This document shows, one piece after another, positions 15,335-24,107 of a stretch of DNA of 64,000 bases. The stretch lies in assembly GCA_050301795.1 (NCBI GenBank), contig JBNKZU010000002.1, positions 1 through 64,000 on the forward strand, written 5' to 3'. The translations under genes and the position numbers were made by a program. Under the pieces are notes generated by a model, which worked only from the letters and a program-made list of their open reading frames with translations, did no database searches and was not told the origin of the DNA. How positions within the stretch are numbered: position 1 is the stretch's first letter; each line of letters opens with the position of its first letter. The stretch comes from JBNKZU01 sp050301795. Its GTDB lineage: Bacteria; Pseudomonadota; Gammaproteobacteria; Thiohalomonadales; Thiohalomonadaceae.

Positions 15335-16189
15335 ATGAGTAATACACCTGGTACTGTATCAAAAATTCTATGGCATTTTACTGGTGGTCCAGTATGGAAT
15401 CATAAAGAAAAGAAACAAGGAAAAAAACTTAAACCAGCAAAGGAAAGTTATTTGGCACTTAAGAGTATTATTAAAACAAGTGAGCTTCGAGTTGGTAGTT
15501 ATCACGAAATTGTGAAAGTTATTATTAAAAATAAAAGAATATATAACAAAGAAAAAGAAAGGTTTGAGGATAAAGAAAATTTTCCGATAGTAATTAATTC
15601 ATCACCAGTTTGTTGTGTTGCAGAAATACCAATTCAGCACTTAAGTTATCATTCAACTAGATACGGAAAAATCGCCATTGGCTTTTATAGGGATTCTATT
15701 GTCAAAAATGGTTTTAATCCAGTTATGTATACCTTAGAGCATTCACATCTTTCAAATAATATATATGAAGGTTATTCTGCAATTGATAATGTGAACCCCG
15801 ACTGGGCGACTTGGCAGTTGGAATCTATGATTGATGAATTTGAAAAGTTAGTAGAAAAAAATGGAATTAATGAAACAATCGATTTTGATGAGGTTTTATA
15901 TGAGCACAAACAAATAGAAAAACATGCGAACCTAATAAATGAAAAGTATAAAAATTTACTTGCTTACATAAAAACATTTGAATCAAATGAATTTGATTCA
16001 ATCTATTGTGAAAGGGAATGGAGGAGTACTCAAACTTACAAATTCAAACCTTCTGATATTGCAATGATTGTTCTCCCAAAGAATGTTAACAATTTTAATT
16101 ACTACGACGATTTTATTGAAAGTGATTCATTAAGTTATATTGATAGAAAAACTCCAATTGTTTGTTGGGAGGATCTTATAGAACATTAG
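15335..16189 (+). CDS. AbiGi-like (PF10899-type) putative abortive-infection protein
   Basis: 284 residues. The N-terminus KILWHFTGGPVW, the middle SSPVCCVAEIPIQHLSYHST followed by RYGKIAIGFYRDSIVKNGFNPVMY, and the late CEREWRSTQTYKFKPSD resemble the AbiGi family, whose members were named from lactococcal abortive phage resistance where AbiGi acts as the antitoxin side. I recognise this from memory of the motifs. No AbiGii-like partner is next to it. The gene is markedly A/T-rich and Lys/Asn-rich compared with its neighbours, which suggests transfer. Start ATG has an AAGGA site 8 bases upstream. Its stop TAG directly abuts the convergent uvrA stop. Role in this cell is unknown. Confidence 0.6.
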   Translation: MSNTPGTVSKILWHFTGGPVWNHKEKKQGKKLKPAKESYLALKSIIKTSELRVGSYHEIVKVIIKNKRIYNKEKERFEDKENFPIVINSSPVCCVAEIPIQHLSYHSTRYGKIAIGFYRDSIVKNGFNPVMYTLEHSHLSNNIYEGYSAIDNVNPDWATWQLESMIDEFEKLVEKNGINETIDFDEVLYEHKQIEKHANLINEKYKNLLAYIKTFESNEFDSIYCEREWRSTQTYKFKPSDIAMIVLPKNVNNFNYYDDFIESDSLSYIDRKTPIVCWEDLIEH

Positions 16190-19021
16190 TCAATACCCCC
16201 TATCTAAAATAGGCTTTAAGAAGTGCCCCGTATGGGATGCTTCATTAGCAGCGATATCTTCCGGTGTTCCTGTTGCGATAATTTCTCCACCACCATCACC
16301 TCCCTCGGGGCCGAGGTCGAGGATCCAGTCGGCAGTTTTAATCACATCAAGATTGTGTTCGATAACGACGATGGTATTGCCGTGATCCCTTAAGCGATGC
16401 AGTACCTGCAATAACTGCTCGATATCGTGAAAATGTAGGCCAGTAGTTGGCTCGTCTAAAATGTATAGAGTCTTTCCGGTGTCACGTTTTGATAGTTCTC
16501 GTGCGAGTTTTACCCGCTGTGCTTCCCCACCGGATAGCGTTGTTGCGCTTTGGCCTAGTCGTATGTAGGTCAGTCCGACATCAACGAGAGTTTGTAGCTT
16601 ACGAGCGATTACCGGGATGGCATCAAAGAAGACTCTGGCCTCTTCTACGGTCATATCCAGTACTTCGTAGATGTTTTTGCCTTTGTAGCGGATCTCCAGC
16701 GTTTCGCGGTTGTAACGCTTGCCTTTGCACACATCACATGGCACATAGATATCGGGGAGGAAGTGCATCTCTACCTTTATCATGCCGTCGCCCTGACATG
16801 CTTCGCAGCGACCACCCTTCACATTAAAGCTGAAGCGTCCCGGATTGTAGCCACGAGAGCGCGCCTCCTGAGTACCAGAGAATATCTCGCGGATTGGGGT
16901 GAATAACCCGGTGTAGGTGGCGGGGTTGGATCTTGGTGTTCGTCCTATCGGGCTTTGATCGATATCAACCACTTTATCAAACTGTTCAAGTCCCTGAACC
17001 TCTTTGCAAGGTGCTGGATCGACACTGCTGTTGTTATTCAGTGCACGTGCGACATGTTTGTAGAGTGTGTCGTTGATCAATGTCGACTTGCCTGAGCCGG
17101 AAACGCCTGTAACACAGGTAAATAGCCCAACCGGGATCTTTGCGGTGACGGCTTTAAGATTGTTTCCAGATGCCTGTTTTATGGTTAATAGGCGTGATTT
17201 GTCGATGGCTGTCCGATGTTTTGGGATCACGATCTGCTTTTTACCGGAGAGGTACTGTCCGGTTAAGGATTGATCATCATCAATGATATGTTGGGCACTA
17301 CCTTGTGAGACGATCTCTCCACCATGAACACCGGCACCAGGACCGATATCGACCACATGATCGGCATGTCGGATCGCATCCTCATCATGCTCGACCACAA
17401 TCACGGTATTCCCAAGGTCTCGAAGGTGAAACAGGGTTTTCAGCAGTCGTTCATTATCACGTTGATGGAGGCCGATTGAGGGTTCATCAAGAATATACAT
17501 TACCCCAACAAGACCTGCCCCAATCTGACTTGCAAGTCGTATACGCTGCGCTTCGCCACCAGAGAGTGTGTCTGCACTTCGATCTAACGAGAGGTAATCC
17601 AGGCCGACATTCACCAGAAAGCTTAATCGTTCGTTGATCTCTTTTACTATCTTGGATGCTATCTCTCCACGCCAGCCTTCAAGGGTGAGACTTTCAAAGA
17701 AGGTTTTCGCATGGCCTACGGCAAGTGAAGTGATCTGTGGTAGTTGTCTGTCGTTGATATAGACATGACGTGCTGCTCGGTTGAGTCGGGTGCCTTCACA
17801 TTCGGGGCAGGGCTGATGACTCATGAACTTCGATAGTTCGTCGCGTACCACATTAGAATCAGTTTCGCGGAAACGGCGCTGCATGTTGTTAATCACCCCT
17901 TCAAAAACCACACTACGCTTACTCTCTCCGATGCGTTCTGAGTGGTAGGTGAAGTTGATGACCTCGTCGCCACTGCCATAGAGCAGTATGTTCTGAATCT
18001 CTTCAGGTAGCTGGTTATAGGGGGTATCGATATCAAACTTATAGTGAGCCGCCAGTGAGGTTAATAGCTGGAAGTAGTAGCCGTTGCGTCGATCCCAACC
18101 CCGGATTGCCCCCTCTGAGAGGCTCATCTCCGGATGGGAGATCACCTTTGTCGGATCAAAGTATTGGCGATGGCCAAGCCCGTCGCAGCTTGGACATGCT
18201 CCAGCAGGATTGTTGAATGAGAAGAGACGTGGCTCAAGCTCGGTAAGGGAGTAACTACAGTGAGGACATGCAAACTTGGCGGAAAACAGCGTCTGTTCAC
18301 CATCACCATCCATTGGTGCGATGATCGCAATACCATCAGCAAGTTGTAGTGCTGTTTCAAAAGAGTCTGCAAGACGCTGTTTGATATCCTCCCGCACCTT
18401 AAAGCGATCAATGACAACCTCAATCGTATGTTTTTTGCGAAGCTCAAGTTTGGGTGGATCGTCCAGTTCGGCAATCTCGCCATCAATACGTGCACGGATA
18501 TATCCTTGTGCGCGAAGTTCGCTAATCAGTAACTCATGTTCACCTTTACGATCTTGCACCACTGGCGCCAACAGCATCAGTTTGCTGCCCTCGGGCATGG
18601 TTAATACATGGTCAACCATCTGACTTACCGTTTGTGCCTCTAGGGTGATGCCATGTTCAGGACAGCGAGGAGTACCCGCACGTGCGTAGAGTAGACGCAG
18701 GTAGTCGTAGATCTCGGTGACTGTTCCGACTGTGGAGCGTGGGTTGTGTGAGGTCGATTTTTGTTCGATCGAAATCGCAGGCGAGAGCCCTTCGATATGA
18801 TCAATATCGGGCTTCTCCATCATCGACAGGAATTGACGTGCATAGCTAGATAGCGACTCAACATACCGACGTTGCCCCTCTGCGTAGATGGTGTCAAACG
18901 CGAGTGAGGACTTACCTGAGCCGGAGAGACCAGTGATAACAATGAGCTTGTCGCGAGGGAGTTCTAAATCAATGTTTTTAAGATTGTGGGTGCGCGCACC
19001 TTGAATCTTGATGGTTTTCAT
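16190..19021 (-). CDS. uvrA: UvrABC excision nuclease subunit A
   Basis: 943 residues, full length. Two ABC modules: Walker A GLSGSGKSSLAFD near residue 33 and GVSGSGKSTLIND near 640, and two LSGGEAQR signatures. Zinc modules include CPHC...CPSC near residues 253-283 and CEAC...CDVC near 740-766. UvrA2 recognises bulky DNA lesions and loads UvrB in nucleotide excision repair. Divergent from the MFS/ssb genes, as commonly in gammaproteobacteria. No clear LexA box is visible upstream. Its 3' end touches the stop of the AbiGi-like gene. Confidence 0.98.
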   Translation of the reverse strand: MKTIKIQGARTHNLKNIDLELPRDKLIVITGLSGSGKSSLAFDTIYAEGQRRYVESLSSYARQFLSMMEKPDIDHIEGLSPAISIEQKSTSHNPRSTVGTVTEIYDYLRLLYARAGTPRCPEHGITLEAQTVSQMVDHVLTMPEGSKLMLLAPVVQDRKGEHELLISELRAQGYIRARIDGEIAELDDPPKLELRKKHTIEVVIDRFKVREDIKQRLADSFETALQLADGIAIIAPMDGDGEQTLFSAKFACPHCSYSLTELEPRLFSFNNPAGACPSCDGLGHRQYFDPTKVISHPEMSLSEGAIRGWDRRNGYYFQLLTSLAAHYKFDIDTPYNQLPEEIQNILLYGSGDEVINFTYHSERIGESKRSVVFEGVINNMQRRFRETDSNVVRDELSKFMSHQPCPECEGTRLNRAARHVYINDRQLPQITSLAVGHAKTFFESLTLEGWRGEIASKIVKEINERLSFLVNVGLDYLSLDRSADTLSGGEAQRIRLASQIGAGLVGVMYILDEPSIGLHQRDNERLLKTLFHLRDLGNTVIVVEHDEDAIRHADHVVDIGPGAGVHGGEIVSQGSAQHIIDDDQSLTGQYLSGKKQIVIPKHRTAIDKSRLLTIKQASGNNLKAVTAKIPVGLFTCVTGVSGSGKSTLINDTLYKHVARALNNNSSVDPAPCKEVQGLEQFDKVVDIDQSPIGRTPRSNPATYTGLFTPIREIFSGTQEARSRGYNPGRFSFNVKGGRCEACQGDGMIKVEMHFLPDIYVPCDVCKGKRYNRETLEIRYKGKNIYEVLDMTVEEARVFFDAIPVIARKLQTLVDVGLTYIRLGQSATTLSGGEAQRVKLARELSKRDTGKTLYILDEPTTGLHFHDIEQLLQVLHRLRDHGNTIVVIEHNLDVIKTADWILDLGPEGGDGGGEIIATGTPEDIAANEASHTGHFLKPILDRGY

Positions 19022-19191
19022 GCTGATTTCCGCTTTGAATCGAACCTGTTAATATACGCGGTCTTGATATATCGAATCAAAGCATTATTAAAAAAACTTC
19101 TCGATCAAGAGTGATCATGGGCAGCCAATAAGCCCCTATCTATCAGTGGTCATTATATTTACGTTAAATCTTATTCATTTTTGGAAATACA

Positions 19192-20565
19192 TTGAGTCTT
19201 AGTTTCAATATGACAGCGCTTGAAAAGCGATCTACGGTTGCTCTTGCAACAATCTTCTCATTTAGAATGCTGGGTCTGTTTATGATCCTGCCAATTTTTG
19301 CGATTTATGCTGATGGCTTCGAGGGTGTTACGCCGACCAAGATTGGTATTGCGATTGGTGCTTATGGTTTGACCCAGGCGCTATTTCAGATCCCGTTCGG
19401 GATGCTCTCAGATCGTTTTGGCCGTAAGCCGATCATTGCAATCGGGCTGACAATCTTTGGTATCGGTAGCATTGTTGCCGCGAATGCAACCACGATTGAT
19501 GGCGTTATTCTTGGGCGAGCCTTGCAGGGCGCTGGGGCGATTGCCTCGGCAGTGATGGCATTATTGGCCGATTTGACTCGTGAAGAGCATCGTACCAAAG
19601 CAATGGCGACCATTGGTGCAAGTATCGGCTTTTCGTTCTTAATTGCGATGGTGTTGGGGCCACTACTCAGTGCATGGATCGGGTTGGATGGCATCTTCTA
19701 TCTGACGGCAGTACTCGCTATGGTTGGGATATTGATTCTACTCTTTGTGGTTCCTCATCCACGTGATAGCCATTTTCATCAAGACGCCGAGGTCGAACCT
19801 GCTCAGTTGCGTGAAGTGATTAAGGATGGACAACTCCTACGTCTGGATCTGGGGATATTTACCCTGCATTTGGTGCTGACCGCAAACTTTGTCGTGATTC
19901 CGTTTTCACTCCATGAGTTTGGTTTATCAGTGACATCATTAACACTGTTTTATCTGCCGGTGATGGTATTGGCGATGGCAAGTATGGTGCCGTTTATTAT
20001 CATTGCCGAGAAGCATCACAAAATAAAACAGGTTTTTGTCGGTGCAGTGGCGGTGTTAATGCTTTCGGAGTTTCTGTTAGCGTTTACCAGTCATAACGTC
20101 TGGCTTATGGCAGTGTGGGTTTGTCTCTTCTTTTCAGCCTTTATGGTTCTTGAGGCATCGCTGCCTTCGTTGATGACAAAGTTTGCACCGGCTAATCGAA
20201 AAGGAACCGCGATGGGGATCTACTCTACAAGCCAGTTTGTCGGGGCATTTTTTGGTGGGGTAATCGGGGGGAGTGTTTACGCACATAGTGGTAATGAAGC
20301 AGTATTTATTGTGGGCGGGGCGGTGTTACTGGTATGGTTAGCGTTTGCAGCGACAATGAAACATCCCCGCTATTTCACGATGACCTTAATCAAGGTAAAA
20401 GTCGATAGTGAACAGCAGGCCACAGCGTTGGAAACGACCATTGCGGGTATCGAAGGGGTGAAAGAGGTTGCAATCAATTTTGTAGAACAGGTCGCGTACC
20501 TTAAGGTTGAGCAGAAGACGCTGGATATTAAAGCTTTAGAAATGTATGCAGTCAGTGAAGACTAA
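19192..20565 (+). CDS. MFS transporter with C-terminal YAM domain (YajR-like)
   Basis: 457 residues. Twelve hydrophobic segments make a major-facilitator fold, with motif A as GMLSDRFGRKPII near residue 75. After the last helix (about residue 395) a soluble domain, MTLIKVKVDSEQQATALETT through to VAYLKVEQ, resembles the ferredoxin-like YAM domain of E. coli YajR. Probably a drug or metabolite exporter of unknown substrate. Start taken as TTG 19192 with GGAA 8-10 bases upstream; ATG 19210 is an alternative. It sits between uvrA and ssb, a frequent gammaproteobacterial order. Confidence 0.85.
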   Translation: MSLSFNMTALEKRSTVALATIFSFRMLGLFMILPIFAIYADGFEGVTPTKIGIAIGAYGLTQALFQIPFGMLSDRFGRKPIIAIGLTIFGIGSIVAANATTIDGVILGRALQGAGAIASAVMALLADLTREEHRTKAMATIGASIGFSFLIAMVLGPLLSAWIGLDGIFYLTAVLAMVGILILLFVVPHPRDSHFHQDAEVEPAQLREVIKDGQLLRLDLGIFTLHLVLTANFVVIPFSLHEFGLSVTSLTLFYLPVMVLAMASMVPFIIIAEKHHKIKQVFVGAVAVLMLSEFLLAFTSHNVWLMAVWVCLFFSAFMVLEASLPSLMTKFAPANRKGTAMGIYSTSQFVGAFFGGVIGGSVYAHSGNEAVFIVGGAVLLVWLAFAATMKHPRYFTMTLIKVKVDSEQQATALETTIAGIEGVKEVAINFVEQVAYLKVEQKTLDIKALEMYAVSED

Positions 20566-20591
20566 TTGAATCGAATGAGGTAGAGGGTCAG

Positions 20592-21074
20592 ATGGCAAGA
20601 GGAATAAATAAGGTAATTCTGGTTGGTAATCTGGGAAAAGATCCAGAGGTTCGCTATACCGCCAATGGTGGCGCTGTTGCAAATATTACCATTGCAACAA
20701 GTGAAGGCTGGAAAGACAAACAGACCGGACAGCAACAGGAACGGACAGAGTGGCATCGCGTGGTACTGTTTAACCGTTTGGGCGAGATTGCTGGTGAATA
20801 TCTGAAAAAAGGCTCACAGGTCTATATTGAGGGTAAGATTCAGACTCGTAAATGGCAGGACCAAAGCGGTCAGGATCGTTACACAACTGAAATCGTTGCA
20901 AATGAGCTTCAGATGCTAGGTTCAAGAGGTGGTTCTGGTGGTGGTGATTTCAGTCAAGACTCATCTACTGACTATGCGCCACCACAAAAACAGCCCTCAT
21001 CTGCGCCAGCTCCACAGCAAAGTGCTCCAGCAGCGGATAACTTTGCCGATTTTGATGACGATATTCCATTTTGA
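20592..21074 (+). CDS. ssb: Single-stranded DNA-binding protein
   Basis: 160 residues. N-terminal OB fold with NKVILVGNLGKDPEVRYTANG and TEWHRVVLFNRLGEIAGEYL; a Gly/Gln/Pro/Ala-rich linker from about residue 112; and the acidic tip DFDDDIPF at the C-terminus, through which SSB recruits repair and replication proteins. Tetramer in the family. Followed by a strong terminator. Confidence 0.98.
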   Translation: MARGINKVILVGNLGKDPEVRYTANGGAVANITIATSEGWKDKQTGQQQERTEWHRVVLFNRLGEIAGEYLKKGSQVYIEGKIQTRKWQDQSGQDRYTTEIVANELQMLGSRGGSGGGDFSQDSSTDYAPPQKQPSSAPAPQQSAPAADNFADFDDDIPF

Positions 21075-21110
21075 TAATTATTTAAGCGTAAAAAGTAAAT
21101 AGTTATCACG

Positions 21111-21136
21111 AAGCCCTGTTCATGCAGGGCTTTTTT
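21111..21136 (+). terminator. Intrinsic terminator after ssb
   Basis: Perfect stem aagccctg / cagggctt (21111-21118 and 21125-21132) with loop ttcatg and a run of six T ending at 21136. Classic rho-independent terminator. Confidence 0.9.
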
Positions 21137-21167
21137 AATGGGGAAGATCCGTTGGATAGTCGTTAGT

Positions 21168-21183
21168 ACGGATGAATATCCGT
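21168..21183 (-). other. Short hairpin downstream of the Cro-like gene
   Basis: Arms acggat / atccgt around gaat. It lies about 50 bases past the stop of the minus-strand regulator gene. No clear T-run in either direction, so its role as a terminator is doubtful. Confidence 0.3.
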
Positions 21184-21235
21184 GTAAAGTATGAACCGAT
21201 CGGCTTGGTCTCGTGATCGTCGCAGGTTGTGATCT

Positions 21236-21502
21236 CTAACGCTCTTTGGAATAGACGTCAGGTCTTAGATCAAATCGCGTGACCTTATTGCCGGTGATTT
21301 TCTCAGTAATCTCGATGGAGCTCAGGGTGTAGGGATGGTTACGAGTACCATTGGCCCACGCACGAATCGTGACCTCAGAAACACCATGAGCTTCTGCCAA
21401 CTGTTGCTTCACCGACATTCTCTGGTTTCTTGGGAAAGTGCTTAGGTAACTGGCCAAATCCAATTTGTAATCCTTATTTCTAGCTTTTGGATGATGATAC
21501 AT
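21236..21502 (-). CDS. Small Cro/YdaS-like helix-turn-helix regulator
   Basis: 88 residues. A helix-turn-helix is visible at about residues 32-52 (KQQLAEAHGVSEVTIRAWANG). The C-terminal segment ITEKITGNKVTRFDLRPDVY resembles the end of YdaS/Cro-type phage repressors, which often finish with DLRPD. Starts at ATG 21502, whose first codons Met-Tyr-His lie in an operator-like half-site. Divergent from a CI-like gene 32 bases away. No clear Shine-Dalgarno sequence. No prophage structural genes are nearby. Confidence 0.7.
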   Translation of the reverse strand: MYHHPKARNKDYKLDLASYLSTFPRNQRMSVKQQLAEAHGVSEVTIRAWANGTRNHPYTLSSIEITEKITGNKVTRFDLRPDVYSKER

Positions 21503-21544
21503 ATCGTATTTCGATAGTCAATTAATGATACATCATGTATCATT
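21494..21544. promoter_or_regulatory. Divergent operator region of the Cro/CI-like pair
   Basis: A perfect 10+1+10 palindrome with arms aatgatacat and atgtatcatt around a central C occupies 21524-21544. A third half-site, atgatacat, lies at 21494-21502. Between them tatcg/cgata (21502-21516) is another small inverted repeat. The half-site ATGTATCAT forms the first three codons of both divergent genes, so a bound repressor would sit directly on both start codons. Confidence 0.65.
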
Positions 21545-22185
21545 TTCAAATGAATAAAAGTTGGCTCGATAGAGCAAAACAACTAATCAATAAACACGGG
21601 GTATCACATGAGAGTATAGCTGAAGATCTTGGCTGTACACGTGGTGCTGTGAGCCACTATTTAAATGGCAGACGAAAGCCATCTCTTCTACAGATCGAAA
21701 AGATCGCACAATCACTGAATGTAGAACCTTGCTGGTTAATGTTTGGCAAAGGCTGTAATTCGATTGGTGAGACTCTAAAACCCCGTTTTTCAGTAGCCAC
21801 GATTCCAGAAAAACTGTTAAATAATCAACAGAGTAATCACCATCCCTTTTTGAAAATGGATGATCTCAATAGAAAAATCTACGGCTTAAGCGTTCATGGC
21901 GAGCAGTGGAAGCCCAGGTTTCAGCATAAGGAGGTGATCATTATCCATCCTGAAGCCGCATTGGAGAGCGGCGCTGAGGTTTGGGTAAACTTTCACAATG
22001 GCAATAGCGATATTCTTACACTATTAGAGACTGGAGCAGAGCACATGGTTTTTGATAGTCTTGACCCATCAGGACAAATGCAAAGGATCCCTTTAGGTCA
22101 GATTATGAGCGTGGAGGTGATTATTGCTGTCGTTAAAGGTGAGGTTTTTCCGTTACTTTTTCAGCCTTATCTGCTGGTTGAGTAG
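21535..22185 (+). CDS. CI-like repressor with a degenerate S24 peptidase-type domain
   Basis: 216 residues. N-terminal helix-turn-helix at about residues 22-45 (SHESIAEDLGCTRGAVSHYLNG). The C-terminal half, from YGLSVHGEQWKPRFQHKEVI, aligns by eye with the LexA/CI dimerisation-peptidase domain, but where active proteins have GDSM it reads GEQW, so the catalytic Ser is missing, and no clear catalytic Lys is seen. It would then not self-cleave in an SOS response. Start ATG 21535 puts Met-Tyr-His in the operator; ATG 21550 (MNKSWLDRAK) is a real alternative. Neither has a Shine-Dalgarno site. Confidence 0.7.
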   Translation: MYHFQMNKSWLDRAKQLINKHGVSHESIAEDLGCTRGAVSHYLNGRRKPSLLQIEKIAQSLNVEPCWLMFGKGCNSIGETLKPRFSVATIPEKLLNNQQSNHHPFLKMDDLNRKIYGLSVHGEQWKPRFQHKEVIIIHPEAALESGAEVWVNFHNGNSDILTLLETGAEHMVFDSLDPSGQMQRIPLGQIMSVEVIIAVVKGEVFPLLFQPYLLVE

Positions 22186-22263
22186 TTTGCTGCTTTGACC
22201 TGGTCTTGATCACTCAATTTTGATGATCCGGGTTAAATGGAGACTCGGAAAAGGAAAATCATA

Positions 22264-22902
22264 ATGAATAGACTTTTTGCATACGCCATTACTTTTTTGA
22301 TTGCCGGTTGTGGCGCAAATACGGTTAATACCAAGTCGGATAAAACGGTTGATGAGCTGGTTAATGAAGGCTATCAAGCAGAATTCGGAACCAGGGTTTT
22401 TAATCAGTCACTGTCGATACCCTACCCAAAAGGCTTTTTTGTTGCGCATGAGCAGACCAGTGGCGCAAACTATATTCTTGAGATGATTCCAAAGGGTGAG
22501 AGTGTTTATCAGTGGAGTCAGATGATAACCATTACCGGCGCAAAAGATGTCGCCCTTAAACCAAATGTAACCCCTTTGGCGTTTATGAATCTTTTTGCCA
22601 ATGGATTTCAAAAAGAGTGCCCCAAAACCTTCAGCCTTCTTAATTTTGGAGCAACCAAGATTAATGGCTTTGATACTCAAGTCACCGTGATGAGTTGTGG
22701 ACGAACAACCCGAAGTGGAAAACCCCGAAGTGAGTCCACACTGATTATTGCGATTAAAGGGAGTGAGGATTTGGTTTCAATCCAATGGGCTGAACAAGAT
22801 GAACCAAAAGATACACCGATTGAATTAAGCCGAGAGAAATGGGTGGGTGTTATAAAAAAGTTATCTCCAATAAAAACATCCAGCTACGAAGATCAAAAAT
22901 AG
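22264..22902 (+). CDS. Small hypothetical lipoprotein
   Basis: 212 residues from ATG 22264; an in-frame codon at 22237 lies before the ribosome-binding site AAGGAAAA and is not used. Signal peptide with lipobox IAGC gives Cys16 as the lipidation site. The mature part is soluble, with no family I recognise; it has a central YPKGFFVAHEQTSGANYILEM segment. Residue 2 after Cys is Ala, not Asp, so outer-membrane sorting is expected. Its end overlaps the convergent barrel gene by 10 bases. Confidence 0.65.
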   Translation: MNRLFAYAITFLIAGCGANTVNTKSDKTVDELVNEGYQAEFGTRVFNQSLSIPYPKGFFVAHEQTSGANYILEMIPKGESVYQWSQMITITGAKDVALKPNVTPLAFMNLFANGFQKECPKTFSLLNFGATKINGFDTQVTVMSCGRTTRSGKPRSESTLIIAIKGSEDLVSIQWAEQDEPKDTPIELSREKWVGVIKKLSPIKTSSYEDQK

Positions 22903-24107
22903 CTTCTTATCTCAAAGGATAGTGTTACAGGCAGGGAGCCGTATTCGCTTTTAATTGCGGTTACGGTCGGCTTTTCACCAGCAGGAATGGTAATACCAAA
23001 ATTTAATTCACTTTCATCTGCGAGTGAATAGAGTCCATTGAGTGCGATTAGGGATGATCTGTCATCAATATTATTCAACAACAGCAGGTCGCCATTAAAG
23101 AGTGGGGTGAACTCATAGCTTATACCGAGTGAAAGATATCGGTTTGCAAGGTAGTCGTTTGTGGCGACATATTGAGTAACATGATCGTGACCAGCACCGT
23201 TGTAGTATAGCTCTCCCCGTAGATAAATGGTGTTTTCAAAGCGACGATCCAGGCCGAGCGCTGCTTTTATGATGGTGTCACTTGTTCCCGGTATCTGATA
23301 ATGCTGAAGCTCAGAGCGTATACCAATATATTCAGTTAACTCACCCTGAAAGCCACCACCGACAATTGGCTCACCGGAGAGCTGACCGCTAAAGATATTC
23401 CACTCCAGACCAAAACCGCTGGTGGTGTAGCGCACAATTGTTGAAATGCGATCGTTTTCAATACCATTACTCCAACCGCTTTCATTTTGAGAGTCAACAC
23501 CATAACCAGCAACCGTAATAAGATTGATTTGAGAAAACTCCCCGAAGCTGTGTTCGAGTCGAAGCGCATCAACGCCAGGTTTATATACCCGATAGAAGGT
23601 CTGAGCACTGAATGGCGCAAACAGATCGTTCGGGGTGAAATAGTAGTTGGTCGCCAAATTGATGGGTTGTCTTCCCACTCGCAACGTGGTGGTTTCATTG
23701 CTCCAGGAGAGTGAGAGCTGATCGACTGCTAAATGAAGATAATCACTATCGCTTAACGACCACTCAAATAGATCGCTCCGCTCAACCGATGTTGCTGAAC
23801 TTGCGGCGGCGGCCATCTTTTGTGGTATTGCGGTTTGGTAGATATTACAGTCATAACTCATACCGCCTGAGGTTGAGCCCTGGATAATCACTCTACCGAC
23901 AGATGCAATGCCGCTGGTACTTGAGTCAGGATAAAGCGGTGTGTTGTCAGGATTATCATTATAGATGGCGTAACCTCTCAACAGTGCCCTGATTTCAAGA
24001 TAACCGGAATCATCCTCACTCAGATAGAGCGCAGAGGCATTGAATGGAATGAGTAGAATCAGAGCCCGAATGAGTGGGGATAACCAGTCATTAACTGCGT
24101 GTTTCAT
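22893..24107 (-). CDS. Probable outer-membrane beta-barrel protein of a Lol-like operon
   Basis: 404 residues from ATG 24107, preceded by GGAG; the longer frame from 24125 would lack this site. Signal peptide ends near NASALYLSED. The rest alternates polar and hydrophobic residues with many Tyr, Gly and Asn, for example TLRVGRQPINLATNYYFTPN, and ends with LSFEIRSYF: a C-terminal Phe as in BAM substrates. Last gene of an operon with a LolA-like protein, two permeases and an ATPase; it overlaps the ATPase by 17 bases. I infer it is the outer-membrane partner. No family name can be given. Confidence 0.65.
   Translation of the reverse strand: MKHAVNDWLSPLIRALILLIPFNASALYLSEDDSGYLEIRALLRGYAIYNDNPDNTPLYPDSSTSGIASVGRVIIQGSTSGGMSYDCNIYQTAIPQKMAAAASSATSVERSDLFEWSLSDSDYLHLAVDQLSLSWSNETTTLRVGRQPINLATNYYFTPNDLFAPFSAQTFYRVYKPGVDALRLEHSFGEFSQINLITVAGYGVDSQNESGWSNGIENDRISTIVRYTTSGFGLEWNIFSGQLSGEPIVGGGFQGELTEYIGIRSELQHYQIPGTSDTIIKAALGLDRRFENTIYLRGELYYNGAGHDHVTQYVATNDYLANRYLSLGISYEFTPLFNGDLLLLNNIDDRSSLIALNGLYSLADESELNFGITIPAGEKPTVTAIKSEYGSLPVTLSFEIRSYF

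Noticed and set aside
19045..19061. Possible LexA box upstream of uvrA
   Set aside because: The sequence has CTGT followed eight bases later by GCGG, not ACAG. One good half only, so I do not call it.
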